From NCBI RefSeq assembly GCF_001905735.1, contig NZ_LISW01000010.1, forward strand, positions 202,591 to 266,590: DNA of 64,000 nucleotides, in the 5' to 3' direction. The notes under the pieces were generated by a model, which was not told the DNA's origin, did not search any database, and saw nothing but the letters and a program-made list of their open reading frames with translations. Shown in pieces: positions 1 through 8,393 of this stretch. Source of the DNA: Streptomyces sp. CB01249. GTDB lineage: Bacteria > Actinomycetota > Actinomycetes > Streptomycetales > Streptomycetaceae. A program made the translations under genes and the position numbers. The first letter of the stretch is position 1, and each line of letters begins with the position of its first letter.

Positions 1-2
1 GC

Positions 3-233
3 GTCTGGTCGGGCCTCGACTACGCGGAGGCCGCCGAGGCGCTCGGCGTGCCGGTGGGCACGGTGCGGTCGCGGCTGTCCCGCGCTCGGGAACGGCTGAG
101 GCGGCTCACGGACGAGCGGCTGGCCAGGGAACGGAAACGGAACGACAACGCCGGGGAACCCCGCCCCCGTCGCGGAGAGGTACAGGGCAGGGCCGCGTTC
201 GTGGCCCTGCCCCTTCAGGAGGAAGCCCGATGA
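3..233 (+). CDS. ECF-type RNA polymerase sigma factor, C-terminal part (5' end outside window)
   Basis: Only the last 76 codons are present. They carry the region 4 helix-turn-helix (AEAAEALGVPVGTVRSRLSR), which reads the -35 element in ECF and SigE-like sigma factors, followed by a basic tail. The reading frame is open from base 3. The stop overlaps the ATG of the next gene (ATGA), so the two are translationally coupled. This arrangement, a sigma factor followed by a membrane-anchored CU044_5270 protein, is common in Streptomyces, where the second protein is thought to act with or on the sigma factor. The regulon cannot be told from this fragment. Confidence 0.85.
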   Translation, partial: VWSGLDYAEAAEALGVPVGTVRSRLSRARERLRRLTDERLARERKRNDNAGEPRPRRGEVQGRAAFVALPLQEEAR

Positions 234-1303
234 ACGACCGTGCCTCCGGCCCCACCGGCGCCGAACGCGAGGAACTGGCCCGGCTGCTGCCGGCCCCGGC
301 CGAACGGGACCTGCCCCCGGGGCGCCATCTCCACCACAAGGAAACCCTGATGCAGCTGATCGACCAGGACGGCGACCGCGCCACCGCCCGCCCCGGGCCC
401 CGCTCCCGGCCCCACCTCCTGCGCCCCGCCGTCCTGCTGCCCGCCGCCGGACTGGCCCTGGGCGGGATCCTGTTCACCACGCTCACCGTGACCGGCCGGG
501 ACGAGACCCCCCGCACCGCCGCCACGGCCACGGCCCCGCGCGGCGCGACCGTGCTGCTGGACCGGATCGCCACGGTGGCCTCGAAGAGCGACGCGATCGA
601 GGTCACCGACGCCCAGTACGTGTACGTCAGGACGTTGCAGGCGGAGAACACGGGCGCGTTCGGCGGTCCGGTGAAGCTGGGGAAGCCCGGTGAGCGCGAG
701 GTCTGGATGGCGCAGAAGTCCGGACCGGTGATCGACGAGGGGCTGATCCACGAGGACGGCACGTACTTCCCGATCGAGGTCGGCGTCCCGGACGGCGAGA
801 AGCCCGTCGGCTACCCGGCGGGCCTCAACCGGCCGACGTACACCTGGCTCGCCTCCCTGCCCACCGACCCCGACGCCCTCCTCCGCAGGCTCGCCGCCGA
901 GATCACCGCGGACCAGGACGCGCGGAACACCCCGGCCGACGAGCGGGACCCGGACCAGGACGCCTTCGAGGCCATCGGCGAGCTGCTGCGGGAGACCCTG
1001 ATGCCGCCGAGGACCGCGGCCGCCCTGTACAAGGCCGCGGCGCGGATTCCCGGCGTGAGCGTGGACTCCGACGCGGTGGACGCGGCCGGGCGGCACGGCA
1101 TAGGCGTGGCCCGCGACGACGAGCGCGCCGGGTGGCGGACCGCCTGGATCTTCGACGCGAAGACCCTGGCGTACCTGGGCGAGCGGACCTATCTGATCCG
1201 GGACACCTCCATGGGCCGGAAGGGCACCGTCACCAACACGTCGGCGGTCCTGGAACGCGCGGTGGTGAACGCCCTCCGCGAGAAGCCGTCGACCACCGCC
1301 TGA
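230..1303 (+). CDS. CU044_5270 family membrane-anchored protein, sigma-factor partner
   Basis: This 357-residue protein starts at an ATG overlapping the stop of the sigma gene, with AGGAGG eight bases upstream. Residues about 1-60 are cytoplasmic and charged. One hydrophobic segment follows at about 62-84 (LLRPAVLLPAAGLALGGILF). The remaining 270 residues would lie outside the membrane and look like the CU044_5270 domain seen behind ECF sigma genes in actinobacteria. By position it may be an anti-sigma or sensor-type partner, but no zinc-binding HxxxCxxC anti-sigma motif is visible, so the regulatory role is inferred. Confidence 0.75.
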   Translation: MNDRASGPTGAEREELARLLPAPAERDLPPGRHLHHKETLMQLIDQDGDRATARPGPRSRPHLLRPAVLLPAAGLALGGILFTTLTVTGRDETPRTAATATAPRGATVLLDRIATVASKSDAIEVTDAQYVYVRTLQAENTGAFGGPVKLGKPGEREVWMAQKSGPVIDEGLIHEDGTYFPIEVGVPDGEKPVGYPAGLNRPTYTWLASLPTDPDALLRRLAAEITADQDARNTPADERDPDQDAFEAIGELLRETLMPPRTAAALYKAAARIPGVSVDSDAVDAAGRHGIGVARDDERAGWRTAWIFDAKTLAYLGERTYLIRDTSMGRKGTVTNTSAVLERAVVNALREKPSTTA

Positions 1304-1331
1304 GCGGCCGGACTCCCCGTAGCCTGACGGC

Positions 1332-2099
1332 ATGACAGACGCGGGACGGGGAAGAGGCGAGGCGGCGCCCTGGCGTCCCGAGGGGGAACCGGGCGGGGCT
1401 CCTCTCCCCGTCCCGAACGCGCTCGGCGCGTTGTGGGCGGTCCGGCACGGGCAGAGCACCGCCAACGTCGCCTTCGCCGAGGCGGGCGCGGCGCCCCTGG
1501 AAGGACGCGACCGCGACGTACCGCTGTCCGGCCTCGGACAGGAACAGGCGCGGGCGCTCGGGCGCTGGCTCGTGGAGTACGCCGGTGAGCTGGACCTCGT
1601 CGTCTGCTCGCCGTACGTACGGGCCCGGCAGACCTGGCAGCTGATGGCCGGGTGCGCGGCCGGTGAGGGCGTCGCTCCGCTTCCGCTTCTGGTGGACGAG
1701 CGGCTGCGGGACCGGGAGATGGGCGTCTTCGAGCTGTACCCCCCGGCCGCGCTGGCGGCGCGGGACCCGGAGGAGGCCGCCCGCCGGGAACGGCTGGGCG
1801 AGTGGTTCTACCGCCCGCCGGGCGGCGAATCGCTCGCCGATGTCGCCCTGCGGGTGCGCGGGTTCCTCGCCGGTCTGGAGCAGGCCGCGCCCGGGCGGCG
1901 CGTGCTGCTCGTCGCCCATGACGCGGCGGTCGTCGCCGTCCGCTTCGCCCTGGCGGGCCTCGGCGCCGCGGGTCCCGAGGACGTGCCGCCGGTGCCCAAC
2001 GCCTCGCTGTCCCACTGGCAGGGCGACGGCCACCGCCTGAGCCTGCGGCTCTGGGGCGGGACCGCACACCTCCCTCGGGAAGGGGACACGACCGCGTGA
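1332..2099 (+). CDS. Histidine phosphatase family protein
   Basis: This 255-residue member of the phosphoglycerate-mutase-like superfamily has the catalytic RHG motif at residues 38-40 (AVRHGQSTANVAF). The second family arginine lies in CSPYVRARQT, the acid residue in RDREMGVFE, and the second histidine in LLVAHDAAV. These residues form the phosphohistidine pocket. The substrate cannot be predicted; the family ranges from sugar phosphatases to protein phosphatases. An N-terminal extension of about 30 residues precedes the fold. The stop overlaps the GTG start of the nucleotidyltransferase-like gene by four bases, so the two are probably co-translated. Confidence 0.88.
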   Translation: MTDAGRGRGEAAPWRPEGEPGGAPLPVPNALGALWAVRHGQSTANVAFAEAGAAPLEGRDRDVPLSGLGQEQARALGRWLVEYAGELDLVVCSPYVRARQTWQLMAGCAAGEGVAPLPLLVDERLRDREMGVFELYPPAALAARDPEEAARRERLGEWFYRPPGGESLADVALRVRGFLAGLEQAAPGRRVLLVAHDAAVVAVRFALAGLGAAGPEDVPPVPNASLSHWQGDGHRLSLRLWGGTAHLPREGDTTA

Positions 2100-2587
2100 C
2101 GGGCGACGATGTGCTGGAGATCCTGGACCTGCTGCGGGCGGCCGGTGCGGAGGTGTGGGTCGGCGGGGGCTGGGGCGTCGACGCCCTGGTGGGGCGGCAG
2201 ACCCGGGAGCACCGGGATCTGGACCTGATGCACCGCCTGGAGCAGGAGCCGGCGGTCGTCGCGGCTCTTGCCGCCGCCGGGTTCGCCGAAACACTCGACT
2301 GGCGGCCCGTACGGTTCGTCGTGTCCGACCGGACGGAGCGTGAGATCGATCTGCACCCGCTCTCGTTCGGCCCGGACGGGAGCGCCCTCCAGGAGTCGCC
2401 GGAGCCCGGGAAGCCGTTCCTCTATCCGGCGGACTGCTTCGTCACGGGCAGCGTCGGGGGCCGTACCGTGCCCTGCCTGTCCGCCGCGCAGCAGGTGTAC
2501 TTCCACCAGGGGTACGAGCCCAGGGATCGGGATCTCCATGACATGGCCCGGCTCCGCGAGACGTTCGGTATCGGCACGCACTTCTGA
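2096..2587 (+). CDS. Nucleotidyltransferase-fold protein, lincosamide/aminoglycoside-type
   Basis: This 163-residue protein starts at a GTG overlapping the previous stop (GTGA). The N-terminal VWVGGGWGVDALVG followed by REHRDLDLMH is the G-G-x-G-[VI]-D-x-L and DhD pattern of the LinA/Lnu and AadA-like minimal nucleotidyltransferases, in which the two aspartates bind metal. The length fits Lnu(A)-type enzymes, which adenylylate lincosamides. Many chromosomal members are uncharacterised, so drug resistance is only a possibility here. The coupled phosphatase is its only clear partner. Confidence 0.75.
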   Translation: MTGDDVLEILDLLRAAGAEVWVGGGWGVDALVGRQTREHRDLDLMHRLEQEPAVVAALAAAGFAETLDWRPVRFVVSDRTEREIDLHPLSFGPDGSALQESPEPGKPFLYPADCFVTGSVGGRTVPCLSAAQQVYFHQGYEPRDRDLHDMARLRETFGIGTHF

Positions 2588-2763
2588 TCCTGGAGCGCGG
2601 TACGACCACCGGCAAAGGCGCGCAGGAGAAGCGCTCGAAGGCGACTTGAGGATCGCTCGTGAAGCTTCCCGGCGCACTGGGTGAAACACCCGCACGCGCG
2701 AGGCCGGGTGTTTGAATGGCCGTGATCAGTACGGTATTCGACCCAGGGGGGGCGAAATCCGCC

Positions 2764-3231
2764 ATGCGGAAGTCATTTCACGCAGCACACGTTTACATGA
2801 TCGTCGGAGTGATCTCGGGGCTTTTCTACCGTGAGTTCACGAAAATAAAGGACTTTCACGGCGATACCCAGTTGGCGCTCATGCACACCCATCTCCTGGC
2901 ACTGGGCATGCTCGTCTTCCTCATCGTCCTCGGCCTGGACAAGCTCTTCGGGCTGTCCGGATCGAAGCTGTTCACCGCGTTCTTCTGGTTCTACAACATC
3001 GGCATCGCCATCTCGACGGCGATGATGGGCGTCCACGGCATCCTGACGGTGCTCGGCCGGGACGAGGACCACATCGCGGAGGCCGTGCCGCTGACCGCCG
3101 GGCTCGGACACATCCTGCTGACCGTGGGGCTGATCCTGCTCTTCATCCTGCTCGGACAGCGCGTCAACGAGCACGTCAAGGCGGACGCCACGCCGAAGGA
3201 GCCGACGGCGGAGGCGGCGAACGCCGTCTGA
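2764..3231 (+). CDS. DUF2871 family integral membrane protein
   Basis: This 155-residue protein has four predicted membrane helices (about residues 6-24, 45-63, 73-95 and 112-134) and several conserved histidines in or near them (FHAAHVYMIVG, LMHTHLLALG, MGVHGI, LGHILL). I chose the ATG at 2764 because a GGGGGG run lies about 11 bases upstream; the frame is open to 2716 but those residues look unlike the family. DUF2871 proteins have no settled function, although the histidines suggest haem or metal contact. A perfect 19-base-arm hairpin follows the stop. Confidence 0.75.
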   Translation: MRKSFHAAHVYMIVGVISGLFYREFTKIKDFHGDTQLALMHTHLLALGMLVFLIVLGLDKLFGLSGSKLFTAFFWFYNIGIAISTAMMGVHGILTVLGRDEDHIAEAVPLTAGLGHILLTVGLILLFILLGQRVNEHVKADATPKEPTAEAANAV

Positions 3232-3241
3232 GCTCGCACCT

Positions 3242-3280
3242 GGGGGTCTCGATTATTACGGCGTAATAATCGAGACCCCC
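3242..3280. terminator. Perfect 39-base palindrome between convergent genes, likely bidirectional terminator
   Basis: Two 19-base arms (GGGGGTCTCGATTATTACG and its exact complement) flank a single central G. The palindrome lies 11 bases after the DUF2871 stop and 15 bases before the stop of the convergent hydrolase, the usual place for a shared terminator. The core is strikingly AT-rich for this genome. No T-run follows. Confidence 0.7.
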
Positions 3281-3294
3281 GCGTTGCGCAACCG

Positions 3295-4491
3295 CTAGCG
3301 CGCAGGCGCCTGGAACGTCACCTCGGGATTGCCCGGCGTCGGTCCGGCGAGCAGGCGCTGCGGTACGCCCTTGAGGTGGAGGTCGAAGAAGGCGGCGACG
3401 TAGTCGCGGGTGATGTCGCCGGAACGGTCGGCGGGCAGCGGGGCCGAGGGGTCGCTGATGCCCAACTGCGCCCCGAGCAAGGGAAGATCGGTGAACGTGA
3501 AGTGACCGGCCCCGGCGACCGTGAGCCACCTCTTCCAGCCGTCGAGGCGCGCCCAGTCGCGGTCCCACGTGGTGTCGAAGGTGCCGCCGGACGCGTGGTC
3601 GGCCTCGGTGCCCAGCATCATGAACGGCCGGCCCCGGAGCCCCTGGGCGGGCACCGGGTCGAAGAAGGTGCCGTCCATGTTCACGCCCGCCCGCACCCGC
3701 CGGTCGGCGGCCATCGTGGACGCGGCGGAGTCACCGCCGATGGAGTGCCCGGCCATGCCGATGCGCCGCCGGTCGATCATCGAGGCGTACCGCCAGGCGG
3801 GGTGACTGCCCGTCAGCCGGTCCAGCAGGAACGGGACGTCCTTCGCCCGGCCCCGTGCGACCTCCGCATACCCCTCGTAACCGGCCCGCTCCACGTAGTC
3901 GCAGGCGGCGCAGGGCAGGACGCGCCCGCCCGGGAAGACGGTGGAGACGGACTCATGGGCGTGGTCCACGGCCGCGACGACGTACCCCCGGGAGGCCAGG
4001 TCCGTCGCAAGGGAGGTCAGCGTGAAGCGGCTCTGCCCGAACCCGGGCGACAGCACGACGAGCGGGAACCGCCCGCGCGCGGGGGCCGCACCGGTCCGCG
4101 CGTACGTCTCGGTGGCCCCGACCACCTCGGGCGCTACGGCACCGGTCAACCCCTTGTCCTCCAGAAGCAGTTCCGCCTCCTTCGCGCTCATGTACGGGGC
4201 ACGCGCCCCGGTCCCGGCCCGCGCCGGGTAGAACACGGACACCAGCAGCTCACGTGCCCCCGCCTCCGGCACGTACGGGTCGGCGCGCCCGGTGTCCCGG
4301 AGGTGGACGGTGTCCTCGCCTACGGCATACGGGCCGGTCGGCGCGGGCAGGCGCAGCTGCTGGGCGGGGGTGGTGAGCGCGGAGCCGTTGCCGGCGGGCG
4401 CCGGGGTGGCGGCGACGGCCGGGAGGGTGGCCGTGGCCCCCAGGGCGAGGACGAGGAGCGAGGCGGCCAGGGCGCGGTGACGAGTTCTCAT
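3295..4491 (-). CDS. Secreted alpha/beta hydrolase (PAF-acetylhydrolase / dienelactone hydrolase-like)
   Basis: This 398-residue protein begins at an ATG that opens a clear signal peptide (MRTRHRALAASLLVLALGA, then TLPAVAATPA), so it should be exported by Sec. The nucleophile elbow is GMAGHSIGGDS (GxSxG). A conserved histidine in GAGHFTFTD fits the C-terminal end of the catalytic triad, and an Asp in NMDGTF or TEADH could be the acid. Architecture and length match the PAF-AH/lipase-like secreted hydrolases of Streptomyces. The frame is open for 15 codons further upstream, but that extension would bury the signal peptide. Confidence 0.85.
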   Translation of the reverse strand: MRTRHRALAASLLVLALGATATLPAVAATPAPAGNGSALTTPAQQLRLPAPTGPYAVGEDTVHLRDTGRADPYVPEAGARELLVSVFYPARAGTGARAPYMSAKEAELLLEDKGLTGAVAPEVVGATETYARTGAAPARGRFPLVVLSPGFGQSRFTLTSLATDLASRGYVVAAVDHAHESVSTVFPGGRVLPCAACDYVERAGYEGYAEVARGRAKDVPFLLDRLTGSHPAWRYASMIDRRRIGMAGHSIGGDSAASTMAADRRVRAGVNMDGTFFDPVPAQGLRGRPFMMLGTEADHASGGTFDTTWDRDWARLDGWKRWLTVAGAGHFTFTDLPLLGAQLGISDPSAPLPADRSGDITRDYVAAFFDLHLKGVPQRLLAGPTPGNPEVTFQAPAR

Positions 4492-4863
4492 GCCCCGAAC
4501 GCTAGGCGGGGGCCCAATGCCCCAACGTCCGCCCACGGTCTGCGTTTTGGTACCTCCGCGGTCGCACGGAGCGGGGCGCGTGTCCTACCACGGGCCTACG
4601 GGCAGGCGGTGACCGGGAACGGGTCCGGGGTCCATCCCCACGAGGAGCCGGAGGTCGGCCGGAACCTCCGGGACCATCCGACGGTCAACATGGTCTTCGC
4701 GCATTCCCCGGTGATCGCGATCGCCGAACGCGCGGCGGATCTGATCCGCGGTCGCGCGCCGATGAGATCGACGGACTCGGCGGAGGATGTCGATCTGCGG
4801 CCGGCTCGTTCGTCGTAGAGACAGGAGGGCCGAAAGAGGCCCTGTGACGATGGGATGCACGCG
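4492..4863. other. Intergenic stretch without a confident gene
   Basis: These 372 bases separate the leftward hydrolase from the rightward DGPF gene. The plus frame ending at 4818 reads a short protein-like segment (VNMVFAHSPVIAIAERAADL), but it has no credible start or family and may be a remnant or a chance frame. An AGGAGGG at about 4823 has no start codon at a useful distance. The promoter of the DGPF-sigma pair should lie here, but I cannot place it. Confidence 0.4.
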
Positions 4864-5220
4864 ATGGCGAAGTACCTCCTCCTCATCTACGGGGACGAGC
4901 AGATCTGGGAATCGATGTCCGAGCAGGAGCAGAAGCAGGTCGGGGCCGCTCACGCCGCCTTCACCGCCGCGGCGGGTGACGCCGTCCTCTCCGGTCACGA
5001 GCTCCTGCCGACAACGACCGCGACGACCCTGCGCGGCAGCGTGAGCGCCCGGCCGACGCCGACCGACGGGCCGTTCCTGGAGGCCAAGGAGGCCCTGGGC
5101 GGCTACTACGTGGTGGAGGCGCCCGACCTGGACGCGGCCATCGCGCTCGCCGAGCGGCTGCCCGAGGTGGCGGTCGGGCACAGCGGGGTCGAGATCCGCC
5201 CGATCAACGAGCCCGGCTAG
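4864..5220 (+). CDS. YciI-like DGPF domain protein
   Basis: This 118-residue protein opens MAKYLLLIYGDE and contains the diagnostic TDGPFLEAKEALGGYY motif of DGPF (YCII-related) proteins, followed by the usual AxxWA-like helix (LDAAIALAERLP) and a closing VEIRPI strand. Such proteins are typically encoded directly beside ECF42 sigma factors, as here, where the sigma start lies 17 bases beyond the stop. They are dimeric ferredoxin-like folds whose biochemical role is unsettled. A second in-frame ATG lies nine bases upstream; I chose the start that gives the family N-terminus. Confidence 0.88.
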   Translation: MAKYLLLIYGDEQIWESMSEQEQKQVGAAHAAFTAAAGDAVLSGHELLPTTTATTLRGSVSARPTPTDGPFLEAKEALGGYYVVEAPDLDAAIALAERLPEVAVGHSGVEIRPINEPG

Positions 5221-5237
5221 AGCGGGACCGGCGCGAC

Positions 5238-6503
5238 GTGACGGAGTACACCGGCGACGCCGATGTCACGGAGGCCGTCGCGCAGGCGCACCGCCGTGAG
5301 TGGGCCCAAGTGCTCGCCGCGACGGTGCGCGTCACCCGCGATCTCGACCTGGCCGAGGAGTGTGCCCAGGACGCCTACGCCCAGGCGCTGCGGAAGTGGG
5401 CCACCACCGGTGTCCCGGAGCGGCCGGGTGCCTGGCTGACCACCGTCGCGCGCAACCGCGCGAAGGACATCCTGCGCCGGGAGTCCGTCCTGCGCTCGGC
5501 CCTGCCGCTGCTCGTCATGGACGAGGTCGTGGCCGGGCCGCAGGACGGGGCGGACCCCCAGGCGGTCGACGACGACTGGTTGCGGCTCATCTTCACCTGC
5601 TGTCATCCGGCCCTCTCGCGCGACGCCCAGGTGGCGCTGACCCTGCGGCTGGTGTGCGGCCTGTCCACGACCGAGGTGGCCCGGGCCTTCCTGGTCCAGG
5701 ACACCGCGATGGCGGCCCGGATCACGCGGGCGAAGAAGAAGATCAGCGGCGCCAGGATCGCCTACCGGGTGCCTGCCCCCGACGACCTTCCCGAGCGTCT
5801 GGGCTCCGTGCTCGACGTCGTGCACCTGGTGTTCACCACCGGCCACGCCGCACCCGTCGGCAGCCGGCTCGTGCGGCAGGACCTGGTCGACGGTGCCATC
5901 CACCTCGCCCGCACCCTGCACCGCCTGCTGCCGGGGAACAGCGAGGTCGCCGGTCTGCTGGCGCTGGTCCTGCTCACCGACTCCCGCCGGGACACCCGTG
6001 TCTCGGCGGACGGGGAGCTGGTCCTGCTCTCCGAACAGGACCGGACGCGATGGGACACCCGGCAGATCGAGGAGGGCAGCGCGCTGCTGACCGAGTCGCT
6101 GCGCCGCGGGGGCCCCACCAGGTACGCGCTCCAGGCGGCCATCGCGGCGGTGCACGCGGAAGCCAGGATCTGGGAGGAGACCGACTGGACGGAGGTGATC
6201 GGGCTCTACCGGGAACTGCACCGCCTGTGGCCGTCGTCGGTGGTCGTTCTCAACCTCGCGATCGCCGTCGGATTCCGGGACGGCCCCGAGGCCGGCCTCG
6301 CCGAACTCACCCCCTTGCTGGACGATCCGGCTCTGGGCACGTACTCGTACCTGAGCGCGGCCCGCGCCGACTTCCTGCGTGCCCTGGGCCGGTGGGCGGA
6401 GGCGGCCACGTCGTACGAGGAGGCCCTGACCATGACCGACAACGAGGTCGAGCGCGCCTTCCTGGCGCGTCGTCTCGCCGAAGTGACCGACCGCCTCGGC
6501 TGA
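5238..6503 (+). CDS. ECF42-type RNA polymerase sigma factor with long C-terminal domain (DUF6596)
   Basis: This 421-residue protein has region 2 at about residues 15-85 (DLAEECAQDAYAQALRKW, WLTTVARNRAKDILRR) and region 4 at about 115-175 (LRLVCGLSTTEVARAFLV). A C-terminal domain of over 200 residues follows, with TPR-like helices (LGRWAEAATSYEEALTM). This extended form with a neighbouring DGPF protein and no anti-sigma gene defines ECF42. In that group the C-terminal extension is reported to be needed for activity. The GTG start lies 17 bases after the DGPF stop, so the two genes form an operon. Confidence 0.9.
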   Translation: MTEYTGDADVTEAVAQAHRREWAQVLAATVRVTRDLDLAEECAQDAYAQALRKWATTGVPERPGAWLTTVARNRAKDILRRESVLRSALPLLVMDEVVAGPQDGADPQAVDDDWLRLIFTCCHPALSRDAQVALTLRLVCGLSTTEVARAFLVQDTAMAARITRAKKKISGARIAYRVPAPDDLPERLGSVLDVVHLVFTTGHAAPVGSRLVRQDLVDGAIHLARTLHRLLPGNSEVAGLLALVLLTDSRRDTRVSADGELVLLSEQDRTRWDTRQIEEGSALLTESLRRGGPTRYALQAAIAAVHAEARIWEETDWTEVIGLYRELHRLWPSSVVVLNLAIAVGFRDGPEAGLAELTPLLDDPALGTYSYLSAARADFLRALGRWAEAATSYEEALTMTDNEVERAFLARRLAEVTDRLG

Positions 6504-6734
6504 TCCGCTCCGCACTGTCGATCCGCGCCCCGCCTGTTCGTCGCTCATAGGTACGGCACCGAGCGGACGGCAGACGGAAAGGCAGCGGAATGCGGGCAGA
6601 GCAGGTGGTGCCTCGCGACCTACCGTGCTCACCGACGCCATGTGCGCCGTCGGAGAGGAGTGGAGTCCGGAGGAACGCGTACGCTCCCGGGCCTGGCTGG
6701 GCCGGATCTTCCACTCGCCGACGCGTACCGATGC

Positions 6735-7637
6735 CTACCCGGCGGCATCATCCGGCCCGAGCAGGTCCCGCGCCGCGTAGTACGCGTGCAGCGCGGCCTC
6801 GCTGCCGGAGCCCAGGGCGGTCATGATGCGCTGGTAGCGCGCTGAGCGGAGGTCGCCCGCGACGAGGACGCGGGGGTGCTGGTCGGAAGGCGCGCAGTAG
6901 CCATCCGCGCCCCGGACCAGGTCGCCCGGCGGGGCGGCGGGCGCGCTGCCGAGGCTGAGGAAGACGGCGTCCGCGGCGAGTGCGCGCCGCAGGCCGTCGG
7001 GGGCGGTCACCTCCGCCGACCCCGAGAGCGTCAGGTGTCCGACGGGGACGAGCGTGACCCGGGGGTCGTCGCGGATCTCGTCCGTCTTGTACGCGTCGGC
7101 CGCCGGGTACGCCACGATCAGGCGGGTGTCCGTGTCGGGGTGGGCGCGCAGGAAGGTCCCGATCGGCCGGTCACCGCCGAGTACGAGGAGGGTCCGGCCC
7201 TCCTCCGCCCCGGCCTGCCACAGCGGCGGCAGGGTGAGCCCGTCCGGTGCGGTGATCCAGGGGACGTCGCGCGGCTGGAGCGGCCCGACGCCGGTGGCGA
7301 CGACGGCGTACGGGGCGGTGAGGCGGGCTCCGGTGTCGAGTGTGACGGTCACGTGGTCGTCGGCGGCGCGCAACTCACTCGCGTAACACCCGAGTTCGAC
7401 CCGGCACAGCTCCGTGCCCATGACCTCCGCCGTGATGGCGTCGGCGAGCGCCGGGCCGCTGGTGTGGCCGCCGAGCACGTTGTCGAGGGCGGGGACGCGG
7501 TAGAGGTTCCGGCACAGCCGGTCCGGCTCGACCAGCACCGTACGCAGCCCGACCCCGGCGGCCATCCGGACGGCGGCGCAGCCGGCGGGGCCGCCGCCGA
7601 TGACGAGCAGATCGGAGTCGTACAGCGTGTCGCCCAT
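6735..7637 (-). CDS. Thioredoxin-reductase-like FAD/NAD(P) oxidoreductase lacking the CxxC centre
   Basis: This 300-residue protein has an N-terminal FAD-binding Rossmann motif (VIGGGPAGCAAVRMA) and a second nucleotide-binding region around LLVLGGDRPIG. It closes with a VAGDLRS segment typical of class II pyridine nucleotide disulphide reductases. The CxxC redox pair expected between the FAD and NAD(P) domains of thioredoxin reductase is not present, so it probably belongs to the ferredoxin/flavodoxin-NADP or alkyl-reductase-like branch. It is divergent from the ArsR-type gene across a repeat-rich operator, suggesting shared control. Confidence 0.8.
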   Translation of the reverse strand: MGDTLYDSDLLVIGGGPAGCAAVRMAAGVGLRTVLVEPDRLCRNLYRVPALDNVLGGHTSGPALADAITAEVMGTELCRVELGCYASELRAADDHVTVTLDTGARLTAPYAVVATGVGPLQPRDVPWITAPDGLTLPPLWQAGAEEGRTLLVLGGDRPIGTFLRAHPDTDTRLIVAYPAADAYKTDEIRDDPRVTLVPVGHLTLSGSAEVTAPDGLRRALAADAVFLSLGSAPAAPPGDLVRGADGYCAPSDQHPRVLVAGDLRSARYQRIMTALGSGSEAALHAYYAARDLLGPDDAAG

Positions 7638-7666
7638 GGGGCCATTCCAGCATCAAGGGCGACCAC

Positions 7667-7716
7667 ACCGCAAAGAGTTCTTCGCGAAGAACTCTTTGCG
7701 AAGAACTCTTTGCGGT
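7667..7716. promoter_or_regulatory. Triple AAGAACTCTTTGCG operator between divergent genes
   Basis: The sequence CGCAAAGAGTTCTTCG (7669-7684) is followed immediately by its exact complement (7685-7700) and then by a third copy of AAGAACTCTTTGCG(G) (7701-7715). The outer copies are themselves perfect inverted repeats of 16 bases. It sits 29 bases before the flavoprotein start and 14 bases before the regulator ATG, so a bound protein would cover both promoters. The neighbouring winged-helix regulator is the obvious ligand. Confidence 0.75.
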
Positions 7717-7730
7717 CTAACGTGTGCCGC

Positions 7731-8393
7731 ATGGCTGATGTGGTGAAGGGGCCGGACGGCCCGGACGTCGACAAGGAATCCGTCGTCCTGGATGCCAAGG
7801 GACTGCGCGCCCTGGCCCATCCGGTGCGCGTACAACTGGTCGGGCTGCTGCGGAAGTACGGTCCCTCGACGGCGACCCGGCTCGCGGAGCGTCTGGGGGT
7901 GAACTCGGGAACGGCCAGCTACCACCTGCGGCAGCTCGGCGCGGCCGGCTTCGTGGAGGAGGACACCGGTCTCGGCAACGCGCGGGAGCGCTGGTGGCGC
8001 TCGGTGCACCGCACGATCTGGTTCAACGATCCGGAGCTGGCCGAGCGGGAACCGGAGGCGGTCCTGGCCTATCTCCAGTCCGTCGCCGCCATCCACACCC
8101 TCCGCCTCCAGCAGACGCTGAACGAGCTCCTGACGATGCCCCCGGCCTGGCGGAACTCCTTCGACATGAGCGACTGGGCGCTGCGCCTCACGCCCGAGGA
8201 AGCAGGCTCCCTGGAACAGGAGTTGAAGGAGGTCGTCGCCCGCTACCGGCGGGACCGGCCGGAGGACGCGGCGAGCGCCCCCGAGGGTGCCGAGCGGGTC
8301 AGCGTGATCACGTACGTCCTGCCCGAACTGGACGCGCCCGGCGCGGCGCCGTATCCCGGGCCCCCGGAAGCGGAAGACGGACCCGCGTCATGA
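7731..8393 (+). CDS. ArsR-type winged-helix transcriptional regulator
   Basis: This 220-residue protein has an HTH_20/ArsR-like DNA-binding domain at about residues 22-90 (ALAHPVRVQLVGLLRKYGPS, TATRLAERLGVNSGTASYHL). A C-terminal helical region of about 120 residues follows, as in the regulators found before MFS pumps in actinobacteria. No metal-binding cysteines are seen, so it likely senses an organic ligand. The last codon overlaps the ATG of the pump gene (ATGA), giving a regulator-pump operon. It probably binds the repeat block just upstream of its own start. Confidence 0.87.
   Translation: MADVVKGPDGPDVDKESVVLDAKGLRALAHPVRVQLVGLLRKYGPSTATRLAERLGVNSGTASYHLRQLGAAGFVEEDTGLGNARERWWRSVHRTIWFNDPELAEREPEAVLAYLQSVAAIHTLRLQQTLNELLTMPPAWRNSFDMSDWALRLTPEEAGSLEQELKEVVARYRRDRPEDAASAPEGAERVSVITYVLPELDAPGAAPYPGPPEAEDGPAS

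Noticed and set aside
3376..4818. Long plus-strand open frame of 480 codons
   Set aside because: It is antisense to the secreted hydrolase, which has a signal peptide and GxSxG motif; the plus frame gives Gly/Arg-rich text with no family.
6504..6734. Short open frames between the ECF42 sigma gene and the flavoprotein
   Set aside because: No ribosome-binding site, no family and no consistent codon bias; treated as non-coding.
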